From Actinomycetes bacterium (lineage in GTDB: Bacteria > Actinomycetota > Actinomycetes > Actinomycetales > Cellulomonadaceae): DNA of 8,241 nt. How positions within the stretch are numbered: the first letter of the stretch is position 1; every line of letters begins with the position of its first letter. Below, piece after piece: positions 1 to 5,931 of the stretch. The translations under genes and the position numbers were made by a program. The DNA lies in the NCBI GenBank assembly GCA_023390875.1, contig JAEWCA010000175.1, positions 1-8,241 of the forward strand, written 5' to 3'. A model generated the notes under the pieces. The model ran no database searches and was not told where the DNA came from. It was given only the letters and a program-made list of their open reading frames with translations.

Positions 1-1894
1 CGGGCCGGGGGCCCCCGACGACGACCGAGGGCACGGTCGCGGTCGTGAACTGCCGCCACCCGGCGAGCGCGAGCGGTGCCGACACCTCGCCGTCCGACGT
101 CGACGCGAACAGCTCCATGACGTCGGCCGCCCCGCTCGCGCCGCCCTGCGTGGTGCCGGTGAGCTGGTACGTGCCGGCCGGGACGCCGGTGATGGCCTGC
201 GTCACGGTGAACGTGTAGTCGCTGCCGAGCCAGAACTTCACGGCCTTGGCGCCCGCGAACGCGTCGCCGTCGGCCTGGATCGCGGCGCCGGGGCCGGTGA
301 CGGTCCACATGCTCGTGTCGGCGTCCTCGAACCCGGGGTTGCGGACCACGTTCTCGGCGCGGACGGTGACGGTCGCGACGAGGTCGATCCCGGTCGTGGT
401 GCGACCCGGGATCGAGTAGGTGCCCGGCCCGCGGATCCAGGACGCGGCGCCGCTCCAGTAGACCGTCGGGTGCTCGACGGTCCGGTCGTTGTACGTGACC
501 GCGACGGAGTCGGGCAGCGTGATCGGCGCACCGTCGGCCACGTCGACCGCGACCGTCTCGACCTGCGTGACGACGCGCGGCGCGGTGGTGCCCGTGCGGA
601 CGTACTGGAACGTGCGCAGCGACTCGAGCGGGTTGCCGTGGACGTCGAACAGCGCCTGGTTGTCCCACGACGAGCCGCCGAACCACTGCCCGGCGTCGAC
701 CGGGTCGAACTCGCCGGCGTAGCTCGCGGCCCAGCCGGAGCCGTCCCGCTCCCACAGGAGCTTGTTCGCGTCGACGGCCGACGGCGGCCCGACGGGCAGC
801 CACGCGGGCTCCCACCAGAACGCGCCGATGCCGGCGCTGCCCACGTTCACGACGGCCTGGATGACGTCGCTCAGCTCGTCGGCCTGGCCCTGCACCGACG
901 CGGCGTAGCGGTTGTTCGTCGTCGAGGTGGTGATGGTGTTCTGCCAGCCGTCGCCGTCGTCGAACGTGGAGTTCCACGACGTCTCCGCGACCATGACCTT
1001 CTTGCCATACGTGTCGGCGACGGTCTTGAGCGACGACGTGAGGTTGGCGAGCGTCCCGTGCCAGTACGGGTAGTACGAGCTCGCGAAGACGTCGTAGTCG
1101 ACGCCGTTACCGGCGAGGGCCGCGGCGTACGAGGGGTAGCGGCCGTTCTCCGGGTTGGTGAAGTGGACCGCGACGAGCGCGTCGGGGAACACGCTGCGGA
1201 CCGCCGCGCTGCCGGCCTGGTAGACGGCCGCGCACGGCGCCCAGCTCGCGGTCGTCGCGCCGGCGGACGGGCACGCGATGCCGGCGACACCGTTGTTGGT
1301 CTCGTTGCCGACCTGGACCATCGTCACGTCGACGCCCGCGTCCTGGAACTGCGTGAGCGCGTCGGTCGTGAACGTGCCGACGGCGGCCGCGGTCTGCGCG
1401 GCGTCGAGGCCGACCCACGCCTTGGGGGCCTTCTGCTTGGCCGGGTCGGCCCAGAAGTCGGAGTAGTGGAAGTCGACGAGCACCTTGAGCCCGGCGGCGG
1501 TCGCGCGCTCGCCGATCTGGACCGCGCGGGGCACGTCGACGGTGCCGCCGCCGTAGCCGTGGCCGTCGGCGTCCCACGGGTCGTTCCACACGCGGATGCG
1601 GACGTGCGTGACGCCGTGGTCGGCGAGCACGTCGAACAGGTCGGCGGCGTGGCCGTCGTCGTCGCGGAACGTGACGCCGCTTGCCTCGAGCGACAGGACC
1701 GACGAGACGTCGACGCCCGCGGCGAAGTCGGTGGGCAGGCCGTCGACCTTCTGCACGACGATGCCGGCCTCGACGGGTCCTGCGTCGGTGGCTGCGGAGA
1801 TGGCCGCGGGGGCGAGGAGGGCGAGCCCGGCGGCGACCGCGACGAGCGTGCCGCGACGGGCGAGGGGTGGGCGGGGTCTGGTGTGCGTCGTCAT
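1..1894 (-). CDS. Secreted GH53 arabinogalactan endo-beta-1,4-galactanase with Ig-like domain and binding module (C-terminus off left edge)
   Basis: This secreted enzyme should cleave internal beta-1,4-galactosyl bonds of pectic (type I arabino)galactan. The window holds 631 codons and no stop, so the C-terminus is missing. Residues 1-35 look like an export signal: basic start with RRG at 14-16, hydrophobic stretch 17-32, cleavage near 33-35. The GH53 (beta/alpha)8 domain spans about 55-435 and resembles the Bacillus licheniformis enzyme as I recall it. The acid/base is probably E198 in VGNETNNG and the nucleophile E304 in VAETSW. HFTNPENGRY (244-253), SSYYPYWHGTL (272-282), DGDGWQN (313-319), FWWEPAW (359-365) and WFGGSSWDNQALFD (404-417) are further family blocks. 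About 440-512 is a Big_4-type Ig-like domain (LPDSVAVTYND). From about 516 (VVRNPGFED) a beta-sandwich carbohydrate-binding module begins, possibly CBM61-like, cut by the window. A Cys pair, C208 and C221, lies in a loop after the acid/base. ATG at 1894 is chosen because the signal peptide follows directly. The GH53 call is firm; the CBM family is tentative. Confidence 0.95.
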   Translation of the reverse strand, partial: MTTHTRPRPPLARRGTLVAVAAGLALLAPAAISAATDAGPVEAGIVVQKVDGLPTDFAAGVDVSSVLSLEASGVTFRDDDGHAADLFDVLADHGVTHVRIRVWNDPWDADGHGYGGGTVDVPRAVQIGERATAAGLKVLVDFHYSDFWADPAKQKAPKAWVGLDAAQTAAAVGTFTTDALTQFQDAGVDVTMVQVGNETNNGVAGIACPSAGATTASWAPCAAVYQAGSAAVRSVFPDALVAVHFTNPENGRYPSYAAALAGNGVDYDVFASSYYPYWHGTLANLTSSLKTVADTYGKKVMVAETSWNSTFDDGDGWQNTITTSTTNNRYAASVQGQADELSDVIQAVVNVGSAGIGAFWWEPAWLPVGPPSAVDANKLLWERDGSGWAASYAGEFDPVDAGQWFGGSSWDNQALFDVHGNPLESLRTFQYVRTGTTAPRVVTQVETVAVDVADGAPITLPDSVAVTYNDRTVEHPTVYWSGAASWIRGPGTYSIPGRTTTGIDLVATVTVRAENVVRNPGFEDADTSMWTVTGPGAAIQADGDAFAGAKAVKFWLGSDYTFTVTQAITGVPAGTYQLTGTTQGGASGAADVMELFASTSDGEVSAPLALAGWRQFTTATVPSVVVGGPRP

Positions 1895-1898
1895 GACA

Positions 1899-1902
1899 CT
1901 CC
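1899..1902 (-). promoter_or_regulatory. Possible ribosome binding site of the galactanase gene
   Basis: The minus strand reads GGAG four bases before the ATG at 1894. The match to the 16S anti-SD is good, but the spacing is shorter than the usual 5-9 nt, so initiation may be modest. No better start with a signal peptide is visible upstream in this frame. Confidence 0.45.
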
Positions 1903-1970
1903 GTCGGGTCGTGAGCGTCGCCGGTGCTCGCGGCGACGTTGTGCACGGTCCCAGTCTGGAACCGAGGGCC

Positions 1971-2001
1971 AACATACGCGAACGCCCGCGACCCGGCGCA
2001 A
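1971..2001 (-). promoter_or_regulatory. Candidate promoter of the galactanase gene
   Basis: On the minus strand, TATGTT (1976-1971) fits the actinobacterial -10 pattern TANNNT, and TTGCGC (2001-1996) is a partial -35 match with a rather long 19-bp spacer. Transcription would start near 1964, giving a leader of about 70 nt. This is motif matching by eye in an otherwise GC-rich region. The -10 is the stronger part of the call. Confidence 0.3.
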
Positions 2002-2028
2002 GAGTGGATCGTGATGAGTTCCCCAACC

Positions 2029-2040
2029 GTGACCGTTCAC
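2029..2040. promoter_or_regulatory. GTGA-N4-TCAC palindrome in the divergent intergenic region
   Basis: GTGACCGTTCAC pairs at five of six positions around its centre. It lies about 70 bp upstream of the inferred galactanase start site and about 75 bp upstream of the first TetR operator. It could be an activator or repressor site for either gene. It resembles a CRP-type site (TGTGA-N6-TCACA), but the spacer is N4 rather than N6, so a CRP-family assignment is not supported. Confidence 0.25.
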
Positions 2041-2090
2041 AGTCGATTGGTCCGATGTCGACCACTCGGACGAGCGACACGGCGCCCACA

Positions 2091-2120
2091 CTGGTGCGCG
2101 GCTGAACAAGTGTTTAGAGT
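2091..2120 (+). promoter_or_regulatory. Promoter of the tetR-exporter operon, probably leaderless
   Basis: TAGAGT at 2115-2120 fits the actinobacterial TANNNT -10 element. It ends exactly 7 nt before the GTG at 2128, the spacing expected when transcription begins at the start codon itself. A weak -35 (CTGGTG, 2091-2096) lies 18 bp upstream. No Shine-Dalgarno sequence precedes the GTG, which agrees with a leaderless transcript. Confidence 0.5.
2103..2116. promoter_or_regulatory. Operator A (TetR-type inverted repeat)
   Basis: TGAACAAGTGTTTA is a 14-bp inverted repeat with half-sites TGAACA and TGTTTA. One arm pair fails, and the flanking C2102-G2117 pair extends it to 16 bp. Its right end overlaps the -10 element TAGAGT. 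The half-site TGAAC recurs in operator B, 20 bp downstream. The inferred binder is the TetR protein encoded directly downstream. Confidence 0.55.
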
Positions 2121-2122
2121 GG

Positions 2123-2136
2123 TGAACGTGCGTTCA
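2123..2136. promoter_or_regulatory. Operator B (perfect 14-bp inverted repeat over the start codon)
   Basis: TGAACGTGCGTTCA is a perfect inverted repeat (six-base arms, TG centre). The GTG start codon at 2128 lies inside it. Its centre (2129.5) is exactly 20 bp, about two helical turns, from the centre of operator A (2109.5), so two dimers would bind the same face of the DNA around the -10 element. A bound repressor here would block both RNA polymerase and a start at 2128. Confidence 0.6.
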
Positions 2137-2805
2137 GTCGACAGCGACGACCTCACCACCCGCGCCCGCATCCGCGACGCGGCGATCGCCCGCTTCGGCC
2201 GCGACGGCTTCCGGGCCGGCCTGCGGGCGGTCGCCACCGACGCGGGCGTGAGCCCCGCGCTCGTCATCCACCACTTCGGGTCCAAGGACGGCCTGCGCGC
2301 CGAGTGCGACGCCTACGTGCTGCGCACCATCCGCGACCAGAAGGCCGAGGCGATGACCCGTTGGTCGCCGCTGCAGGTCGTCGGCGCGATCGACGACGCC
2401 GAGCAGTACGCGACGATCTTCGGCTACGTCGTCCGGGCGCTCCTCGAGGGCGGGGCGGTCGCCGCGACGTTCGTCGAGGGCATGGTCGCCGACGCCGCGT
2501 CCTACCTCGAGGAGGCGGTGCAGAGCGGCACCGTCCGGCCCAGCGTCGACCCCGCCGGGCGCGCGCGGTACCTGATCGCGACGAGCGTCGGCATGCTGCT
2601 CATCGCGCAGCTCGAGGCCGAGGCGGGCCGCGGCGTCTCGCCGACGGTCGACCCGGCCGGGGCGCTGCGGGAGATCTGGCGGACCGTGCTGCTGCCCGGC
2701 CTGGAGATGATGACGTACGGCCTCCTGACGACGACCGAGCTGCTGGACGAGTTCAGATCAGCGACGGCGCAAGCCACGGACGGGCACGCGACCGCGCCAC
2801 CGTGA
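2128..2805 (+). CDS. TetR-family transcriptional repressor, likely controlling the downstream ABC exporter
   Basis: This is a 225-residue DNA-binding repressor. The N-terminal TetR helix-turn-helix spans about residues 12-58, with TRARIRDAAIARFGRDGF for helix 1 and its approach and SPALVIHHFGSKDGLR (42-57) for the recognition helix and the following turn. The rest is the helical ligand-binding and dimerisation domain, with no recognisable ligand signature. GTG 2128 is preferred because the TetR helix begins about 10 residues later and a -10 element ends 7 nt upstream. In-frame GTGs at 2119 and 2122 are alternatives, but neither has a Shine-Dalgarno sequence. It lies 53 nt before the ABC ATPase gene with no terminator seen between, so they are probably co-transcribed. 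Two TGAAC-N4-GTTCA-like operators at its promoter suggest autoregulation, with an exported compound as likely inducer. The family is clear; target and ligand are inferred. Confidence 0.9.
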   Translation: MRSVDSDDLTTRARIRDAAIARFGRDGFRAGLRAVATDAGVSPALVIHHFGSKDGLRAECDAYVLRTIRDQKAEAMTRWSPLQVVGAIDDAEQYATIFGYVVRALLEGGAVAATFVEGMVADAASYLEEAVQSGTVRPSVDPAGRARYLIATSVGMLLIAQLEAEAGRGVSPTVDPAGALREIWRTVLLPGLEMMTYGLLTTTELLDEFRSATAQATDGHATAPP

Positions 2806-2844
2806 CCGGGCGTGCACCCTCCCGCCAGCCGTAGCCCACCCAGC

Positions 2845-2852
2845 AGAAGGAA
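2845..2852 (+). promoter_or_regulatory. Ribosome binding site of the first exporter ATPase
   Basis: AGAAGGAA ends six bases before the ATG at 2859. It is a strong purine-rich Shine-Dalgarno match and fixes that start codon. Confidence 0.75.
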
Positions 2853-2858
2853 GTCGTC

Positions 2859-3794
2859 ATGAGCACCCTCGCCATCGAGGTCGCCGGGCTGCACAAGTCG
2901 TTCGGCACCACGCACGCCCTCGACGGGCTCGACCTCGTCGTCCCCGCCGGCACCGTCGCCGGCTTCCTCGGGCCCAACGGCGCCGGGAAGTCGACCACCA
3001 TCCGCGTGCTGCTCGGCCTGCTCAAGGCCGACAGCGGCACGGTCCGCCTGCTCGGCGGCGACCCGTGGACGGACGCCGTCGCGCTGCACTCCCGGCTCGC
3101 GTACGTGCCCGGCGACGTCACGCTGTGGCCGAACCTCACGGGCGGCGAGGCGATCGACCTGCTCGTGCGGCTGTCCGGCCGCCCGCTCGACCAGCGGCGC
3201 AAGGACCAGCTGCTGCAGCGGTTCGAGCTCGACCCGACCAAGCGGGCACGCACCTACTCGAAGGGCAACCGGCAGAAGGTCGCGCTCGTCGCCGCGCTCG
3301 CGACGCCGGGTGTCGAGCTGCTCGTGCTCGACGAGCCGACGTCGGGCCTCGACCCGCTCATGGAGGCCGTGTTCCAGCGGTGCGTCCGCGAGGCGACCGC
3401 CGAGGGGGTGTCCGTGCTGCTCAGCAGCCACATCCTGGCCGAGGTCGAGGAGCTGTGCGACACCGTGACGATCATCCGGCAGGGCAAGGCCGTGCAGCAC
3501 GGCACCCTCGCCGAGCTGCGCCACCTCACGCGTGCGCGGGTCAGCACGGTGGTCGCAGGCCCGACGGACGCGCTCGCGGCGCTCGACGGCGTGCACGACC
3601 TCACGACGGCGGACGGGCACGTGACGTTCCACGTCGACAACGACGCGTTGCCGCAGGTCACGCGGGCCCTGGCCGACCTGGCGCCGTCCGCGCTCACCAT
3701 CACGCCGCCGTCGCTCGAGGAGCTGTTCCTGCGCGAGTACGGCGACGAGCTGGCCGCGCTGGAGGGCGACAGCACGCCGGCGGCGACGCGATGA
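2859..3794 (+). CDS. ABC-2 type exporter ATP-binding protein (paired with the fused permease)
   Basis: This 311-residue cytoplasmic ATPase powers export through the permease encoded next. The nucleotide-binding domain covers about residues 4-215. Walker A is GPNGAGKST (38-46, K44), Walker B is LLVLDEP (154-160, D158/E159), the D-loop is SGLD, and the switch His is H191 in LLSSH. Two motifs depart from consensus: the Q-loop region reads AYVPGDVTLWP (81-91) with no glutamine, and the signature is YSKGNRQK (133-140) rather than LSGGQ. Both are, to my knowledge, common in the ATPases that partner fused polyketide-type permeases, so the protein is probably active. The C-terminus ends in PSLEELFLREYG, the usual tail block of DrrA-like proteins. 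Its stop overlaps the permease start as ATGA, indicating translational coupling and one-to-one production. The substrate is unknown; a drug, antibiotic or lipid-like compound is typical. Confidence 0.93.
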   Translation: MSTLAIEVAGLHKSFGTTHALDGLDLVVPAGTVAGFLGPNGAGKSTTIRVLLGLLKADSGTVRLLGGDPWTDAVALHSRLAYVPGDVTLWPNLTGGEAIDLLVRLSGRPLDQRRKDQLLQRFELDPTKRARTYSKGNRQKVALVAALATPGVELLVLDEPTSGLDPLMEAVFQRCVREATAEGVSVLLSSHILAEVEELCDTVTIIRQGKAVQHGTLAELRHLTRARVSTVVAGPTDALAALDGVHDLTTADGHVTFHVDNDALPQVTRALADLAPSALTITPPSLEELFLREYGDELAALEGDSTPAATR

Positions 3795-5428
3795 CCGCCG
3801 TCGCCCTCGCGCCCGCAGCCGTGCCACCCGCCAGGAACGGCGGGCTGCTCACCGGCACCGGCACGCTGCTGCGGCTCGCGCTGCGGCGCGACCGGGTCCG
3901 CATCCCCGTGACCGTCGTGATCCTCGTGCTGATGATGGAGGCCACGTACTCGGCGATCGCGAGCGCGTACCCGACCGTCGAGCAGCGCCAGGCGCTCGCC
4001 GCGACCGTGAGCACCAACACCGCGTTCCTCGCGCTGCTCGGCCCGGCGCAGCACCCCGAGTCGCTCGGGGCGATGGCGTGCTGGCGCATCGGGGCGTTCC
4101 TCGCGCTCGTCGTCGGGATCCTCGGAGCGATGACGACCGTGCGGCACACGCGCCGCGAGGAGGAGGCCGGTCGGCTCGAGCTCGTCGGGGCGCTGCGCGT
4201 CGGTCGGCTCGCGGCGCTCACCGCGGGGCTGGTCACGGCGCTCGTGCTCGTCACCGTCACGTCGTTCGCCGTCGCGGTCCCCGTGCTCGGTGAGGGGGCG
4301 CTCGGCGCGCTGGCGTTCGCGTTCCAGAACCTCGTCGCCGGCCTCGCGGGCGTCGGGATCGCGGCCGTCGCCGTGCAGGTCGCGTCCGTCGCCCGCACCG
4401 CGAGCAGCATCGCGGTCTCCCTCCTCACGCTCACGTACGTGCTGCGGGCCGCCGCCGACATCTCCGACTCCGTGTCGTGGCTGTCGTGGCTCAGCCCGAT
4501 GGGGTGGGGACAGAAGATCGACCCGTTCGGCGAGAACCGGCTCGGACTCGTGCTGCTCGGCGTCGCGACGCTCGCCGTCGGCGCGGCGATCGCCTACCGC
4601 ATCGCGCTGCACCGGGACCTCGGCGCCGGTCTGATCGCCGACCGCCCCGGCCCGGCGGGCGACCCGCGCCTCGGGTCGGTGTCGGCGCTCACCTGGCGGC
4701 TGCAGGGCACCACGCTCGGCACCTGGGTCAGCCCGGTCGCCGCGTACACGCTGCTCGTCGGGTTCATCCTCGACTCCGTCGACGACGTCGCCGGGGACAG
4801 CCCGCAGGTGCAGCAGATCATCGAGCAGATCGGCGGCACCGGGGCGCTGCAGGACGTGTTCGTCGTGACGATCATGAGCTTCGTCGGGCTGGCCGCCGCA
4901 GCGTACGTCGTCGCCGCGCTCGCCCGGCTGCAGAGCGAGGAGTCGGCCGGGCGGACCGAGCTGCTGCTCGGCCGGTCCGTGCCGCGCACCACGTACCTGC
5001 TGGTCAACGTCGCCGTCGTGACGATCGGGACCGTCGTCCTCGCGCTCGCCGCCGGGCTCGCGATGGGCACCGGGTACGGGATCGTCGCCGGGACGTGGGG
5101 CTCGTCGTTCTGGCCGATCGTCGGTGCCGGGCTCGTGCAGGTGCCGGCCGTGCTCGTGGTCGTCGGGTTCATGACCGCGCTGTACGGGTGGGTGCCGCGG
5201 CTCGTCGTGCTGGGCTGGGCGCTCGTCGTCTGGTCGCTGCTCGTGGGGCTGCTCGGCGAGCTGCTCGGGCTGCCGTCGTGGCTGCAGGAGCTGTCGCCGT
5301 TCTCGCACGTCCCGGGCTACCCGCTCGAGGACGTCACCGCAGGTCCGCTGCTCGCGCTCACCGGCATCGGGCTCGTCCTCGCGGTGCTCGGCGTGCTCGG
5401 GTTCCGGCGTCGCGACGTCGTCGCCTGA
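3791..5428 (+). CDS. ABC-2 type permease, fused-duplicate 'polyketide antibiotic exporter' type
   Basis: This 545-residue integral membrane protein should form the export path for the preceding ATPase. It resembles the COG3559 (TynN-like) exporters. About twelve hydrophobic segments are visible, near residues 38-56, 98-115, 140-165, 179-200, 206-220, 251-270, 314-330, 355-377, 401-428, 441-463, 467-493 and 515-537, so it is two six-helix halves fused. The cytoplasmic block EEEAGRLELVGALRVGR (123-139) recurs as EESAGRTELLLGRSVPR (383-399), exactly 260 residues later, as direct evidence of internal duplication. One chain therefore probably supplies both membrane halves of the transporter and works with an ATPase dimer. 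ATG 3791 overlaps the ATPase stop by 4 nt; no separate ribosome binding site is needed. A long in-frame open stretch upstream is an out-of-frame shadow of the ATPase gene and is not part of this protein. The substrate cannot be read from sequence. Confidence 0.9.
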   Translation: MTAVALAPAAVPPARNGGLLTGTGTLLRLALRRDRVRIPVTVVILVLMMEATYSAIASAYPTVEQRQALAATVSTNTAFLALLGPAQHPESLGAMACWRIGAFLALVVGILGAMTTVRHTRREEEAGRLELVGALRVGRLAALTAGLVTALVLVTVTSFAVAVPVLGEGALGALAFAFQNLVAGLAGVGIAAVAVQVASVARTASSIAVSLLTLTYVLRAAADISDSVSWLSWLSPMGWGQKIDPFGENRLGLVLLGVATLAVGAAIAYRIALHRDLGAGLIADRPGPAGDPRLGSVSALTWRLQGTTLGTWVSPVAAYTLLVGFILDSVDDVAGDSPQVQQIIEQIGGTGALQDVFVVTIMSFVGLAAAAYVVAALARLQSEESAGRTELLLGRSVPRTTYLLVNVAVVTIGTVVLALAAGLAMGTGYGIVAGTWGSSFWPIVGAGLVQVPAVLVVVGFMTALYGWVPRLVVLGWALVVWSLLVGLLGELLGLPSWLQELSPFSHVPGYPLEDVTAGPLLALTGIGLVLAVLGVLGFRRRDVVA

Positions 5429-5445
5429 ACGTCATCTCCGGTCTC

Positions 5446-5477
5446 GCCCCCGTTGCTACCGTTCTCGCCACGGGGGC
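5446..5477 (+). terminator. GC-rich hairpin between the exporter operon and the ychJ-like gene
   Basis: GCCCCCGT (5446-5453) and ACGGGGGC (5470-5477) form a perfect 8-bp stem with a 16-nt loop, starting 18 nt after the permease stop. There is no T-tract, so it is not a classical intrinsic terminator. It could slow or end transcription of the operon, protect its 3' end, or influence the ychJ-like leader, whose ribosome binding site begins 7 nt beyond the stem. A TANNNT element (TACCGT, 5457-5462) within the loop might be a -10 for the next gene. Confidence 0.4.
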
Positions 5478-5483
5478 TCGACC

Positions 5484-5490
5484 AGGAGGA
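5484..5490 (+). promoter_or_regulatory. Strong ribosome binding site of the ychJ-like gene
   Basis: AGGAGGA lies five bases before the ATG at 5496. It is the best Shine-Dalgarno match in the window and decides that start. Confidence 0.85.
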
Positions 5491-5495
5491 CGGCC

Positions 5496-5876
5496 ATGAG
5501 CGACTGCCCGTGCGGGTCCGGGGACGACTACGACGTGTGCTGCGGCGCGCTGCACACCGGTCGCCGACCCGCCCCCACGGCCGAGGCGCTCATGCGGTCC
5601 CGGTACGCCGCGTTCGCCGTCCGGGACGCCGCCTACCTGCTCGCCACGTGGCACCCGAGCACCCGCCCGGACGGCCTCGACCTGGACGACGACGTGACGT
5701 GGCGACGCCTCGAGGTCCTGCACACCGACGCCGGCGGACCGTGGGACGGCGAGGGGACCGTCGAGTTCGTCGCCCACTACGCCGAGCCCGCCGGGCGAGG
5801 CCGCCTGCACGAGACGAGCCGGTTCGTGCGCGAGGACGGACGGTGGCTGTACGTCGACGGCGTCATGGCCGTGTGA
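5496..5876 (+). CDS. YchJ-like (UPF0225) SEC-C motif protein
   Basis: This 126-residue soluble protein belongs to the YchJ/UPF0225 family, whose function is not established. The N-terminus carries a SEC-C type zinc motif: C4 and C6 (CPCGS), then C15 and C16 (YDVCC), followed by H20. The family block ALMRSRYAAFAVRDAAYLLATWHPSTRP begins at residue 31 and leads into an NTF2-like alpha/beta fold. The domain ends with GRLHETSRFVREDGRWLYVDG (two short blocks shown: HETSRFVRE and GRWLYVDG). Escherichia coli YchJ is longer and has a second C-terminal SEC-C motif; this copy has only the N-terminal one, as in many actinobacterial members. The ATG is fixed by AGGAGGA upstream. It sits between two exporter operons, 67 nt after one and 55 nt before the next. 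This neighbourhood does not reveal a role, though it could be co-transcribed with the second exporter. Confidence 0.9.
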   Translation: MSDCPCGSGDDYDVCCGALHTGRRPAPTAEALMRSRYAAFAVRDAAYLLATWHPSTRPDGLDLDDDVTWRRLEVLHTDAGGPWDGEGTVEFVAHYAEPAGRGRLHETSRFVREDGRWLYVDGVMAV

Positions 5877-5931
5877 CGACATGCCCGTCCGGTCCTTCCG
5901 CCCAGATAGGGACATACGCCAGCATGTCGCC

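Noticed and set aside
470..2014. A 514-codon plus-strand open frame opposite the galactanase
   Set aside because: Its translation is a low-complexity Arg/Val/Asp/Gly-rich product of GC-biased codons on the other strand. The minus strand here encodes an unambiguous GH53 protein.
2051..2070. TCCGA-N10-TCGGA inverted repeat in the divergent region
   Set aside because: The arms are only 5 bp, the inner GTCGAC palindrome is off-centre, and such repeats are frequent by chance at this GC content.
1924..2127. N-terminal extension of the TetR protein by 68 codons
   Set aside because: The extension is not TetR-like and overlaps the divergent promoter region. The domain begins shortly after GTG 2128, and a -10 element lies 7 nt before it.
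3254..5308. A 684-codon minus-strand open frame opposite the first exporter
   Set aside because: The product is repetitive Arg/Glu/Asp/Gln-rich sequence without domains. The plus strand carries a coupled ATPase-permease pair with all expected motifs.
5426..5432. TGAACGT at the permease stop as a third TetR operator
   Set aside because: Only one half-site is present; there is no GTTCA partner at the N4 spacing.
5881..5931. ATG 5881 as start of the second ATPase
   Set aside because: It adds 17 residues with no family similarity and has no ribosome binding site. ATG 5932 gives the usual N-terminus length.
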